Shown piece after piece: positions 26,881 through 36,237 of a stretch of 36,297 nt of DNA. Position 1 is the first letter of the stretch. The number at the start of each line of letters is the position of its first letter. The DNA lies in assembly GCA_016928075.1 (NCBI GenBank), contig JAFGLJ010000013.1:1-36297 (forward strand). The letters are read 5' to 3'. The notes beneath the pieces were generated by a model. It did no database searches. It was not told the origin of the DNA and worked only from the letters and a program-made list of their open reading frames with translations. A program made the position numbers and the translations under genes. The DNA is from Bacteroidales bacterium. GTDB lineage: Bacteria > Bacteroidota > Bacteroidia > Bacteroidales > VadinHA17.

Positions 26881-29759
26881 GACCTGTCTTTACCCAGTAC
26901 AAAGCCAAAAACATCCATGTTGAGCAGAAACTCAAAATGCGATGATTTTTTAAATGGCATATACCCTGCCTGTAAACCGGCTGAAAGTTTTACCGGGATT
27001 CTCAGTAGATAGAAATCGGCCAGCAATTCAACCCCCGCCGAGGAAAAATAATCTTTCCCTTCCACCTGTTCCTGTTCCTCTATATCGTAAAGATTATTGC
27101 TGATAGCATAATCATAAAAGATTGTGTTCCTTATCCTGTTGACATACAAGAAGTTGCCAAGGTGAAAATCTGGGTAATACAACGGGAAGGCATAATCAAT
27201 GCTGAAACTGTTAAGATTTTCTGATATTATATGTTTGTAACCCCTGGGCAGTGATATCCTGTTATGAAGCAGCAGTCGCCTGAAATCCTGCTTTTCATAC
27301 TGGTATCTGAACCTTACTCCATGGTTCCTGAAAATCCCAGGGAAATAGAACGCAGAACTCAGTGTGGATACCGGGCCATACAGATCACGGTCAAAAAGGG
27401 AAGTGGTAAAATAAAGATCAACTACCTGTCCATACCTTGGCCATATATCCCGGTACGACATCTTAAGGAAATTGGAGAAATATATACGGGCGTTGATTAA
27501 TGTCTGGCCGTAATCGAACATTTCCTTATCATCGTCAAGCACATACTTGTTGGAATAGTTTATATTGACGGATGGCCAGACAGTCTGAATAAACCTGCTT
27601 CGTCTGAAATGCAGTGGAATATATACCGTGGTTTTGGTTGACAGACGGTTATAGATTATCGATGGAATGGCTGTTGTGTCGTTGCCATTGTAAATCAGCG
27701 GTTCACCGCCATAACTGAGATTGAAATCAACTGCCGGGTACAAGCCCTTCCAGCTTATATTTGAATGGATAAGATGCTCCTTATTAATGTATTCATATCC
27801 CACGGTGCTGATCAGTGAACTGAGATTATTCTGAGTCATGATCATGGCTCCGGGGCTTACCGGGATGTCATCAAAGGAAATATTATTTATGTCAGCATAA
27901 AAAGGCATCCAGCTGTGGAACCTGAAAAGATTGGTAATTTTGTTGTAATTCTCCTTCCTGTAATTTGGAGGCAGCGAATAATCACCCGGCCAGGTTAGCT
28001 TGTCTTCCCTGTCGAGATCATTAATGAATCGGTCTCTTTCAATTGTATATTCTTTCGTCGTGTCATATACCCTGTTGGTGCTGGCAATGGCAATGCTATT
28101 CCCATATGCGGAATAATCTGAAAAAATAATATTACCGGAAGCAAGTGAGATATCCGAAATTCCGAATCTTGATGAAGTAATTTGATGTATTTCCCCGTTA
28201 TCATCTATCCTGAATGCATTGTCAACTCCAGTGTACGAACTGACAAAAAATACTGATGAATCATTTTCCCTTACAGATTGCAGGTCATCTCTTCCTTCTT
28301 CAAGATAGGTTTTCCATTCACCTGTTTCAGTATTGAATGACATGATTCCTTCACCGTTTTCATTGGATGAGATAAAAACTATCTCTTTCATATCATCTGA
28401 CCATGAAGGGTAGGATATGAACCTGTTGCCGGGGCTTTCATGCCTGCTGTTAATATTTCCTGTCAGGGCATCCAGTATGACAAGGCTGTTTTTATAGTCA
28501 GCAGTGCTTTCGGCAGCAACTATTAATTTTTCATCTGATGTTATATCGGGTCCGAAAAACCTGCTTTTCACTGTTAAAGTACGTGACAGGCCGGTCTCGA
28601 TATTAAAGGTTTTAATCACGGAATATTCACGGTTTGCCCATCTGGGGTCATTGAAATGTTCGGCCCATACAATTGTACTTCTTTCATAGTTTAGTTTAAA
28701 CGGCCAGATATTTCCGGGTGCAAAAAGCCTGGTTTCCGTGCCTCTTTCTGTATTGACAAGGACAAAATAAGGGATACGGTAAAGGGAGGTTTTTATCGCA
28801 ATGATACTGTCTTTGCCTGCTTCCACAGGGGAGTAATAGTTTATATAATCTTCATTTTTCGGTGGATTCAGTGTCATGTAAGTATCACGGCCTTCCTGTT
28901 TCTCTTCATTTTTCCAGAGGTCCCTGAGGTACACCATGGTTTCAAAATATATTTCCTCCTTACTGTGGTTGGTATATTTCTTAAGTGCCGCATTTAATGG
29001 GTTCAATGTATAAGGCCTCAGGGCAACATAATCCATTGGCTCCTGCCATACCCTGTCACCGAACTTTGTCCTTGACCAGGCACTCATCTGGTATCCAAAC
29101 TGGTAATGATCGGGGGTATAATCCTTATAGGAGCCGAAAAGCATTTTGTCGTAGCTGTACAGATTATCTTTTTCAAGCAATACAGCTTTAAGCTTTTTCT
29201 CAAATGATGGAACCCGGCCCCTGCCCGAGTATGACCATGCACTTTCGGCAATCACAGCTTCCCCTTCCAGAAACCAGTATGGAGTAAAAATGCCAAGAGC
29301 CCCCGTATACTGCTCTCCAAAAATATATGACATGGTTTTTGATATTCCTCTCCTGAAACTGTGCATCTGCAATACATGTGTCAATTCATGAAGAGCCAGC
29401 TGCTCGATATGGTCCATGGGGATATTATCCTGACCCGGGAGAGGGTATAGTTCTATCCTTTTAGGAGCCCAGGCCACATACCCGTTTGACTCGGTAGTGT
29501 GGTTATGTATAATTACAGGTATTTTATCCAGTATGGGTTCTTTGTACATACCCTTAAGAAGGTCATATGCCTTTTCGAAACAGAACACAACCTTTGCAAT
29601 GTGATATGAATAGGATTCAGGGTAGATAAACGAGAAATGATATGAGTCCAGTTCTTCCCATTTAAATGATGCAGGCTCCTGTCCCGTATCATAATACTGG
29701 CTCTTGCTGCTGAGGCTTAAGAGTACCAGGCTAAGTGCTATGATGATCTTCCTGCTCAT
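26874..29759 (-). CDS. Secreted zinc protease / beta-propeller / outer-membrane barrel fusion
   Basis: The protein has 961 aa with a signal peptide (MSRKIIIALSLVLLSLSSKS). Residues ~35-280 are a gluzincin-type metallopeptidase: H124-E-L-T-H128 and, 37 residues on, E165 in WFLEGEA, the likely third zinc ligand. Residues ~290-560 are a series of four-strand blades with TolB/WD-like phrases (ISYPSWSDDMKEIVFISS). Residues ~600-961 are beta-barrel-like, ending in an aromatic residue. The plan suggests a peptidase fixed to the outer membrane with a propeller as an adaptor. Divergent from the DUF2723 gene; convergent with the decarboxylase. A TATTTTTG box is upstream. Confidence 0.85.
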   Translation of the reverse strand: MSRKIIIALSLVLLSLSSKSQYYDTGQEPASFKWEELDSYHFSFIYPESYSYHIAKVVFCFEKAYDLLKGMYKEPILDKIPVIIHNHTTESNGYVAWAPKRIELYPLPGQDNIPMDHIEQLALHELTHVLQMHSFRRGISKTMSYIFGEQYTGALGIFTPYWFLEGEAVIAESAWSYSGRGRVPSFEKKLKAVLLEKDNLYSYDKMLFGSYKDYTPDHYQFGYQMSAWSRTKFGDRVWQEPMDYVALRPYTLNPLNAALKKYTNHSKEEIYFETMVYLRDLWKNEEKQEGRDTYMTLNPPKNEDYINYYSPVEAGKDSIIAIKTSLYRIPYFVLVNTERGTETRLFAPGNIWPFKLNYERSTIVWAEHFNDPRWANREYSVIKTFNIETGLSRTLTVKSRFFGPDITSDEKLIVAAESTADYKNSLVILDALTGNINSRHESPGNRFISYPSWSDDMKEIVFISSNENGEGIMSFNTETGEWKTYLEEGRDDLQSVRENDSSVFFVSSYTGVDNAFRIDDNGEIHQITSSRFGISDISLASGNIIFSDYSAYGNSIAIASTNRVYDTTKEYTIERDRFINDLDREDKLTWPGDYSLPPNYRKENYNKITNLFRFHSWMPFYADINNISFDDIPVSPGAMIMTQNNLSSLISTVGYEYINKEHLIHSNISWKGLYPAVDFNLSYGGEPLIYNGNDTTAIPSIIYNRLSTKTTVYIPLHFRRSRFIQTVWPSVNINYSNKYVLDDDKEMFDYGQTLINARIYFSNFLKMSYRDIWPRYGQVVDLYFTTSLFDRDLYGPVSTLSSAFYFPGIFRNHGVRFRYQYEKQDFRRLLLHNRISLPRGYKHIISENLNSFSIDYAFPLYYPDFHLGNFLYVNRIRNTIFYDYAISNNLYDIEEQEQVEGKDYFSSAGVELLADFYLLRIPVKLSAGLQAGYMPFKKSSHFEFLLNMDVFGFVLGKDRSY

Positions 29760-29773
29760 ATGCTTTGGAAATT

Positions 29774-29781
29774 CAAAAATA
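29774..29781 (-). promoter_or_regulatory. -7 box for the protease/propeller/barrel gene
   Basis: TATTTTTG on the minus strand, an exact TAnnTTTG match 14 nt upstream of the ATG at 29759. TTTG at 29794-29797 is closer than usual for -33. Confidence 0.45.
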
Positions 29782-29858
29782 TAAAAGTTAAATCAAATTG
29801 ATTAAATTCGCTAACTGTATATATACATTCTTTTAACATATTGTAACTATAATAGTTT

Positions 29859-32800
29859 ATGAAACAGTTCAGGTTGGTAAATATATCACTTGGATGGTTC
29901 TCCTTCCTGGTGGCTGCAATAATATATATATTAACTGTTGAGCCAACCCTAAGTTTATGGGATTGTGGTGAATTCATAGCTACCTCATACAAGCTTGAGG
30001 TTGGTCATCCTCCCGGTGCTCCCATGTTTATGATTCTGGCACGCTTTTTTGCCCTTTTTGCCTCCGATGTAAGTAAAGTTGCCCTTGCTGTAAATATTAT
30101 GTCTGCCTTGGCGAGCGCGTTTACCATCATGTTCCTTTTTTGGACAATAACCCACCTTGCAAGGAAATTACTTGAAGGGGATAACAAAGAGCTCGGCACA
30201 GGACAAATAATCGCAGTTATGGGGGCAGGGCTCACAGGTGCTCTGGCATATGCTTTTTCAGATACCTTCTGGTTCTCAGCAGTTGAAGGGGAGGTATACG
30301 GTACTTCATCACTGATGACCGCACTTGTTTTCTGGGCTATTTTAAAATGGGAGAATGAGGCTGATCAACCTTATGCAAACAGGTGGCTTATATTTATTGC
30401 ATACATCGTAGGCCTGTCGATTGGAGTACATTTGCTTAACCTGCTGGCCATTCCGGCTATTGTGTTTGTTTATTATTTCAGGAAATATGAATTCTCCTGG
30501 AAAGGATTTACCTATGCATTATTATTTTCAATTGCATTCGTTGCAATTATTATGTGGGGCCTTTTGCCGGGTTTCATGATCCTGGCCAGCAAGCTCGAAC
30601 TTTTCCTGGTCAATAATATTGGACTTCCCTACAACAGTGGTCTGTACCTCCTGCTGGTTTTGTTCATTGTGTCAATAGTCTTCGCTGTAAGATCAAGCCT
30701 TGAAGGAACCAATAAACCCAAGATAATATCATTCAGTTTAGCCACCGTTCTGTTCAGCGGAATGTGGCTTATGACCGAAAGTACATTTTTTAATATTCTC
30801 CTGCTCGCTTTCCTCGGATTCATCGTATGGTTCTTTTCAGACAGGAAAGTGGTGGTTTTGAATACAGCACTGACCGTGGTGGTGGTTATCATGATCGGGT
30901 ATTCGTCATTTGCCACCATATATATCCGTTCACATGCAAATCCCCCCATGGATGAGAATAACCCTGAGAATGTCTTCAGTTTCCTCTATTACCTTAACCG
31001 TGAGCAATATGGTGACAGGCCTTTGCTTAGAGGTCCTTATTTCAATGCCCCCATTGTATCCTATGACAGGGGGAAGCCAACGTACAACCCCATTGAAGGT
31101 GAATACAGGATTACCAACCGTGACCTTGTGCCCGAGTATGACGAAAGATTCGTAACCCTGTTCCCAAGAATGTACAGCCCCCAGGATGACCATGTGGAGG
31201 TATATAAACAGTGGAATAACTTCAAGGGAACACCTGTACAGGTTACCGACCCGTCGGGAGAGAGGAGAATAGAACGTAAACCAACATTCGGTGAAAACCT
31301 GAAGTTTATGTTTTCATACCAGTTGGGGTTTATGTACTTCAGATATTTTATGTGGAACTTTGCGGGCAGGCAGAATGACACCCAGGGTTATGGCGGTCCT
31401 TTTGATGGTAACTGGCTGTCAGGGATTAAGGCACTTGATAAATCAAGGCTGGGGCCACAGGACAATATGCCTGATCATATGAAGAATCACCCCTCGAGAA
31501 ATGTGTATTACCTGTTACCCCTGCTCCTGGGACTGGCGGGTTTCTATTATCAACTTAACAAAAGTAAAAAGGATTTATGGGTGGTTCTGCTGCTGTTTAT
31601 AATGACAGGTATTGCCATAGTGATTTATCTCAATCAATATCCCAATCAGCCACGCGAGAGGGATTATGCATACGCGGGTTCTTTTTATGCATTCACTATA
31701 TGGATAGGGGTTGGGGTTCTTTTCCTTTACGAGATCTTTACAAAACTTGCAGGAGAAAAACTCTCGGCACTGATAGCCGGAATACTTTCCGTGGTGGCGG
31801 TACCGGTGCTGATGGCATCACAAAACTGGGATGACCATGACAGGTCGGGCAGGTACACTGCCACAGCCGTGGCAACGAACTACCTGAAATCAGTAGCTCC
31901 AAATGCAGTATTATTTACAAATGGCGACAATGATACCTTCCCTTTATGGTATGCACAGGAAGTTGAAGGCGTAAGGACGGATGTGAGGGTTTGTAACCTG
32001 ATGCTTTTAAATACCGACTGGTATATTGACCAGATGAAGATGAAAACCTATGAGTCGGAGCCTATGAAGCTCACAATGCCAAAATCAAAATATTATGACG
32101 GCGTAAACAATCAGGTGTTTATCATTGAGAATCCCCGGCTGACAGGTTTTGTTGATATCGACAAAGTGGTGGAGTTTATAAGGAGCGATAATGAAGGCAC
32201 AAAATACAGGTTTCCTGACGGTGAGGAGCATGACTACCTTCCAACGAGAAAAATTCGCATACCTGTTGATCGGGAAAAAGTTCTGGCATCAGGTACTGTT
32301 AAACCTGAAGATGCTGACCTTATAGTACCATATATTGATATTATCCTTGAAGGCAACTACATATTGAAAAGCCAGATGATGGTGCTTGACTTCCTGGCTC
32401 AGAACGATTGGGGAAGGCCGGTATATTTTGTTACAGGTTATCATGATGATGCTCTTGGATTGGAAGAGTATTTTCAGCTGGAAGGTAATGCGTACAGGCT
32501 TGTTCCTATTAAATCCCGGAATGTTAACTGGCTGGAGTATGGACGGATAGATACTGAAATACTCTATGATAACCTGATGAATAAATTCACATGGGGAAAT
32601 GCGAGTGATCCGGATGTATACCTGGATTATTATCACCGGCATACATTGCTGGTTGTAAGAGCACGGCTTAATTATGCCAAGCTGGCAAAAGCACTTGTAC
32701 TTGAAGGGAATAATGCAAGAGCAGTGAAAGCGCTTGACTATATTATGGAAAACTTGCCCCTCGAAAATTTACCCTGGGATAATTATATGCCTGATATAAT

Positions 32801-33065
32801 TGATGCTTACCTTCTCGCAGGTGACCATGAAACAGCACTCGAACTTATAAGGGAAATGATGGAGTATTATAGCGCAAACCTTGATTATTATACTTCCCTG
32901 CCGGCCAATTATATGCGAAGTGCGGATATGGAGATTCAATTGCCATTGGGATTCCTGCAGAGAGTGGCATCATCCTGCAGGCGCAACGGGCAGGAAGAAA
33001 CGGCAAAAGGAATTGATGCCATGGTTCAGGAATACATGGCGAAGTACTACAGAAATGTGCAGTGA
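29859..33065 (+). CDS. DUF2723 multi-pass membrane protein (probable GT-C-type glycosyltransferase)
   Basis: The protein has 1068 aa. The N-terminal DUF2723 domain is diagnosed by SLWDCGEFIATSYKLEVGHPPGAP (WDCGEF at 34-39, HPPG at 50-53) and about twelve membrane helices to residue ~360. A second membrane block lies at ~545-660 with RERDYAYAGSFYAF (~599). A soluble part with NGDNDTFPLWYAQEVEG (~687) follows. The last ~150 residues look like TPR helices. DUF2723 proteins are relatives of protein O-mannosyltransferases and are widespread in Bacteroidetes. The acidic WDCGEF on the first outside loop fits a GT-C catalytic residue. Substrate unknown. Confidence 0.9.
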   Translation: MKQFRLVNISLGWFSFLVAAIIYILTVEPTLSLWDCGEFIATSYKLEVGHPPGAPMFMILARFFALFASDVSKVALAVNIMSALASAFTIMFLFWTITHLARKLLEGDNKELGTGQIIAVMGAGLTGALAYAFSDTFWFSAVEGEVYGTSSLMTALVFWAILKWENEADQPYANRWLIFIAYIVGLSIGVHLLNLLAIPAIVFVYYFRKYEFSWKGFTYALLFSIAFVAIIMWGLLPGFMILASKLELFLVNNIGLPYNSGLYLLLVLFIVSIVFAVRSSLEGTNKPKIISFSLATVLFSGMWLMTESTFFNILLLAFLGFIVWFFSDRKVVVLNTALTVVVVIMIGYSSFATIYIRSHANPPMDENNPENVFSFLYYLNREQYGDRPLLRGPYFNAPIVSYDRGKPTYNPIEGEYRITNRDLVPEYDERFVTLFPRMYSPQDDHVEVYKQWNNFKGTPVQVTDPSGERRIERKPTFGENLKFMFSYQLGFMYFRYFMWNFAGRQNDTQGYGGPFDGNWLSGIKALDKSRLGPQDNMPDHMKNHPSRNVYYLLPLLLGLAGFYYQLNKSKKDLWVVLLLFIMTGIAIVIYLNQYPNQPRERDYAYAGSFYAFTIWIGVGVLFLYEIFTKLAGEKLSALIAGILSVVAVPVLMASQNWDDHDRSGRYTATAVATNYLKSVAPNAVLFTNGDNDTFPLWYAQEVEGVRTDVRVCNLMLLNTDWYIDQMKMKTYESEPMKLTMPKSKYYDGVNNQVFIIENPRLTGFVDIDKVVEFIRSDNEGTKYRFPDGEEHDYLPTRKIRIPVDREKVLASGTVKPEDADLIVPYIDIILEGNYILKSQMMVLDFLAQNDWGRPVYFVTGYHDDALGLEEYFQLEGNAYRLVPIKSRNVNWLEYGRIDTEILYDNLMNKFTWGNASDPDVYLDYYHRHTLLVVRARLNYAKLAKALVLEGNNARAVKALDYIMENLPLENLPWDNYMPDIIDAYLLAGDHETALELIREMMEYYSANLDYYTSLPANYMRSADMEIQLPLGFLQRVASSCRRNGQEETAKGIDAMVQEYMAKYYRNVQ

Positions 33066-33071
33066 TGAATA

Positions 33072-33485
33072 CTAGTATACGTATTCTTTACTGGTCAGAT
33101 ATTTCTCAAGAATACTTAATACTTTCTCCGGGATCACCGGTTTAAGAATATATTCGTTGATGCCTGCCAGTATTGATTCTTCTCTTGATTCCCTGGTATA
33201 GTATGCCGTGATCATTATTACAGGTACATTGCTGTTGTAATTGCGCAATGATTTTACACATTCAATACCATTTACGTAAGGGATCAGATAATCCATCATT
33301 ACAAGGTCAAATTTCTTTGGATCTTCCTTTACTGCGTTAAGGAAATCTGTCCCATTAAGAAAAGTGGAGGCTTCAGCAGAGGTTGTCTTGAGGAGAATCT
33401 CAAAATATCGTATTGTTGCCAGGTCATCATCAACAATAGCTACGGTTTTTCCTGATAGATCTAAGTTTCGGTGGTCAGAATGCAT
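33072..33485 (-). CDS. Single-domain response regulator (CheY-like)
   Basis: The protein has 137 aa and is a receiver domain only. The acidic patch is VDDD (19-21), the phospho-acceptor is D65 (LVMMDYLIPY), the switch residues are T93 (MITAYYT) and K115 (ILKPV). All needed residues are present, and there is no output domain. It lies tail-to-tail with the DUF2723 gene and is divergent from the SpoIIE phosphatase gene, which suggests it acts in the same signalling route. It may shuttle phosphate or bind a partner. A -7 box TATTTTTG is 26 nt upstream. Confidence 0.93.
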   Translation of the reverse strand: MHSDHRNLDLSGKTVAIVDDDLATIRYFEILLKTTSAEASTFLNGTDFLNAVKEDPKKFDLVMMDYLIPYVNGIECVKSLRNYNSNVPVIMITAYYTRESREESILAGINEYILKPVIPEKVLSILEKYLTSKEYVY

Positions 33486-33510
33486 CTACTTACTACTTCT
33501 TTGCTAATAA

Positions 33511-33518
33511 CAAAAATA
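33511..33518 (-). promoter_or_regulatory. -7 box of the CheY-like gene
   Basis: TATTTTTG on the minus strand, exact TAnnTTTG match, 26 nt before the ATG at 33485. Confidence 0.45.
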
Positions 33519-33556
33519 CGACATGAAAATATATATAATCTTTTAAAGTATCAGAA

Positions 33557-33577
33557 TTGTGAACAAGATATTCACAA
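33557..33577. promoter_or_regulatory. Palindrome in the divergent regulator/phosphatase promoter region
   Basis: TTGTGAA (33557-33563), 7 nt, TTCACAA (33571-33577): a perfect 7-bp inverted repeat. It lies between the divergent CheY-like and SpoIIE genes and could be an operator for both. The half-site spacing differs from CRP/FNR sites. Confidence 0.4.
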
Positions 33578-33655
33578 AAAAATAACAGTTGACCAATAGT
33601 TGCAAAAACAGATATTTATTTTGAAATTAGAGAATCTTAATAAACCTTACCTCCA

Positions 33656-35533
33656 ATGAATAAAAATAATCTGATCTCCGTTCTGGTGTTCTTGCTATGC
33701 TTTGCCGGCTCGTATGCCCAGGAGGGCTTTGACAACAGGACCAGGGCTCTTTATGTTTTTGATATTGCACGGTTTGTAGATTATGGTGATGCTCTTGACA
33801 GCATGGCTCTGTTTAAAGTAGGTGTGCTTTCAAAGGATAATGAATTATATTTCGATATGGCCAACCTGGCAAAAACCAGGAAAGAGATTCAGGGCAAACC
33901 CCTTGTTGTCGTGGTTTTCAGGGATGAAAGCAAGATAGAATATACTAACGTTTTATATGTGTCAAAAGATGAAGGCTTTAATATGGACAGGGTTAAGCAG
34001 ATGATTGAAGGCAGGAAAACGCTGCTGATAACGGAGGGCTATGAGTTCGGGCAGTCAATGTTTAATTTCATTGTGGTGAATGATCAGCCCAGGTTTGAGA
34101 TTAATCAGGAAGAAGTGGAGGAAGCCGGACTTACCATTCCGGTAGGCCTCCTGGTTCAGGCAGTAAAAACAAGGGAGGATTGGGAAAAACTCTATGACAT
34201 CACAAATGAGGAGCTTGAACGTCAGCTTGAGGTGGTACGCCGGCAGGATGAAATTATCCGGGAGCAGAAAGAGGAAATAGAAAAACAAAAAGCCCTGCTC
34301 GACAGCCTGGATAAGGAAATTAACGTAAGGGAAAACACCCTTGTGGAAAAGCAAAAAGAACTGCAAATACAGGCAGCACAAATCGGTGAACAGTCTGACG
34401 AGATACAGGCACAACAGGCAGTGATTATGGAACAGCAGGCCAAAGTTCAGGCGCAAAAGGACACCCTGGAAATACAAAGGGCTGATATCGACAGGCAGCT
34501 GGCCCGGATAGATGAGCAACTTAAGCTTATAAATGAGCAGGAGGAAAAAATCAAAATACAGCTCGAATCAATTGAAAAACAGAAATTAATGCTTTACGCA
34601 GCGGTGTTTGTTCTCATTTTGCTGAGCTTCCTTGCTTATTATATCTACCGCGGATACAGGATAAAGAAAGAAGCGAACATTAAGCTCGAAGAGAAAAACA
34701 GGACCATCCTGGCACAGAAAGACGAAATTGAAAAACAGCGGGATATCGCTGAATCGCAAAGAGACCAGATCGCATACCAGAAAAAACATATAACCGACAG
34801 TATAATGTATGCAAAACGCATACAAACCGCACTTTTACCCTCACTGGAATTGTTTAGTGATGAATTTGAACATTTCGTCCTTTATAAACCACTGGATATC
34901 GTCAGTGGAGATTTTTACTGGGTGAGCAAAAAGGAGGAACTGCAAATAATTATTGCAGCTGACTGTACGGGGCATGGAGTGCCGGGAGCCTTTATGAGCA
35001 TGCTCGGCGTAACAATGCTGAATGAGATAGTTAATGGTAGAGATATTACCCGGCCGGATGAAATACTTAATATCCTGAGGGATGAAATCATTCATTCATT
35101 AAAGCAGTCAATTGAAGAAGACAGGGTGAAGGATGGTATGGATATGACAGTGCTTGCAATTGATTTTAAAAATGATAAGGTAAAACTGGCAGGAGCCAAC
35201 AATCCCCTTTGTATAGTACGCAACAGTAAGCTTCTTACTTTCAAGGTCGATAAAATGCCCGTAGCTATCCACTATAATATGAAACCCTTCAGCCTCCAGG
35301 AAATCGAGCTGAAGAAAGGAGATTGCCTGTATATGTTTTCGGATGGCTTTGGCGACCAGTTCGGAGGACCTAAAGGGAAGAAATTCATGGTAAAAAACCT
35401 GAAAGATGAACTCGTTAAATTATCAAACCTGCCAATGCTCAAACAGGGGGGGAAACTCAGTGAAATATTCGAAGAATGGAAAGGTGACTCACCACAGGTC
35501 GATGATGTGACGGTGATTGGTATCAGGTATTGA
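33656..35533 (+). CDS. YfiR-like sensor / coiled coil / SpoIIE PP2C phosphatase
   Basis: The protein has 625 aa. A signal peptide (NNLISVLVFLLCFAGSYA) is followed by a YfiR/DUF4154-like periplasmic domain (~25-172), a long charged coiled coil (~180-312) of Gln/Glu/Lys heptads, one membrane helix (314-331), a short coiled coil, and a PP2C-type SpoIIE domain (~385-625). Catalytic aspartates are D419 (VSGDFYWV), D436 (ADCTGHGVPGAF), D563 (FSDGFGDQ) and the pair D616-D617 (VDDVTVI). It should sense something in the periplasm and dephosphorylate a cytoplasmic protein, often a STAS anti-anti-sigma factor. No such partner or kinase is in the window. The divergent CheY-like gene is a candidate partner. 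Confidence 0.93.
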   Translation: MNKNNLISVLVFLLCFAGSYAQEGFDNRTRALYVFDIARFVDYGDALDSMALFKVGVLSKDNELYFDMANLAKTRKEIQGKPLVVVVFRDESKIEYTNVLYVSKDEGFNMDRVKQMIEGRKTLLITEGYEFGQSMFNFIVVNDQPRFEINQEEVEEAGLTIPVGLLVQAVKTREDWEKLYDITNEELERQLEVVRRQDEIIREQKEEIEKQKALLDSLDKEINVRENTLVEKQKELQIQAAQIGEQSDEIQAQQAVIMEQQAKVQAQKDTLEIQRADIDRQLARIDEQLKLINEQEEKIKIQLESIEKQKLMLYAAVFVLILLSFLAYYIYRGYRIKKEANIKLEEKNRTILAQKDEIEKQRDIAESQRDQIAYQKKHITDSIMYAKRIQTALLPSLELFSDEFEHFVLYKPLDIVSGDFYWVSKKEELQIIIAADCTGHGVPGAFMSMLGVTMLNEIVNGRDITRPDEILNILRDEIIHSLKQSIEEDRVKDGMDMTVLAIDFKNDKVKLAGANNPLCIVRNSKLLTFKVDKMPVAIHYNMKPFSLQEIELKKGDCLYMFSDGFGDQFGGPKGKKFMVKNLKDELVKLSNLPMLKQGGKLSEIFEEWKGDSPQVDDVTVIGIRY

Positions 35534-35539
35534 TAATCT

Positions 35540-35767
35540 TCAGTCACATTCCCACCTCGTGGTAATATTACCATCAACCTGAGGAGGTGTATTCTGGATT
35601 GTTATTAACTCAGCCCCACAATATTCAGCTTCCTCTAATGTATTGACAAGGAATCCGTTTTCATAAACGTTAAGACGGCATATCTTGCAATCATCAAATA
35701 AACCTTCACAGGAAGTTAATCCCGCTGCAGCAAGTAGCAAAAGAAATAAGATTATAATCTTCTTCAT
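35540..35767 (-). CDS. Small cysteine-rich lipoprotein, copy 2
   Basis: The protein has 75 aa from ATG at 35767. An in-frame Met at 35788 would put seven polar residues before the signal peptide and overlap the upstream gene, so the inner start is used. A lipoprotein signal (MKKIIILFLLLLAAAGLTSC) has a lipobox ending at C20. The mature part has C27-K-I-C30-R-L-N-V-Y, then EEAEYCG (C50) and a terminal WECD (C74). Four cysteines remain after the lipidated one, so two disulfides or a metal site are possible. It is a paralogue of the gene 11 nt upstream. I recognise no family; function unknown. Confidence 0.8.
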   Translation of the reverse strand: MKKIIILFLLLLAAAGLTSCEGLFDDCKICRLNVYENGFLVNTLEEAEYCGAELITIQNTPPQVDGNITTRWECD

Positions 35768-35778
35768 TTTATTATTAA

Positions 35779-36024
35779 TTAGTCGCATTCGAATTTGGTA
35801 ACTGTCTCATGAGCGGTCCCCGCTCCTGTAATTACATCAGGGGCAGCTTTTCTTGCAGCCAGGTCTGAACCACAATACTCAGCTTCAAGCTCTGAATATG
35901 AAAAGACACCATTGACATATACGTTATATCTGCATATCTCGCAGTGCTCTAAAACCTTTTCGCAGGAAGTAAGCGCTGCCGCCAGTATCAGGAATGCTGC
36001 AAAATACAGAATCTTCTTTTTCAT
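35779..36024 (-). CDS. Small cysteine-rich lipoprotein, copy 1
   Basis: The protein has 81 aa. The lipoprotein signal (MKKKILYFAAFLILAAALTSC) ends at C21. The mature part shows C28-E-I-C31-R-Y-N-V-Y-V-N-G, then ELEAEYCG (C51) and ends FECD (C80). The same order of motifs (CxxCR-NVY-NG...EAEYCG...ECD) occurs in the next gene, so these are tandem duplicates in one operon. The central region differs (Ala/Thr-rich DVITGAGTAHETV). Exported and lipid-anchored, most likely to the outer membrane. No known domain is apparent. Confidence 0.8.
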   Translation of the reverse strand: MKKKILYFAAFLILAAALTSCEKVLEHCEICRYNVYVNGVFSYSELEAEYCGSDLAARKAAPDVITGAGTAHETVTKFECD

Positions 36025-36153
36025 CCTGGTTTGATTTTATGGAATAATACTACTGGCTTAATGCAATTATTGGTTACCTTAAATATAGTAAAGCATACAA
36101 TATCATTTTGCCATCTATCAAAGTTACTAAATTAACGTGAGTTCGACATAAAC

Positions 36154-36202
36154 ACAATATTTAATAATCTTTTAGTTATCAACAATTTAAATTAAATATT
36201 GT
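36154..36202. repeat. 12-bp perfect inverted repeat in right-hand spacer
   Basis: ACAATATTTAAT (36154-36165) and ATTAAATATTGT (36191-36202) are exact complements with a 25-nt loop. They are AT-only except for one C or G. It could be a terminator for the region ahead, an operator, or part of a mobile-element end; the window stops too soon to tell. Confidence 0.5.
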
Positions 36203-36237
36203 TCATAACAATTTGATATTCAGATATATAAAATAAT

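Noticed and set aside
33557..33577. CRP/FNR binding site
   Set aside because: The TGTGA/TCACA halves are 9 nt apart instead of 6, so only a generic palindrome is claimed.
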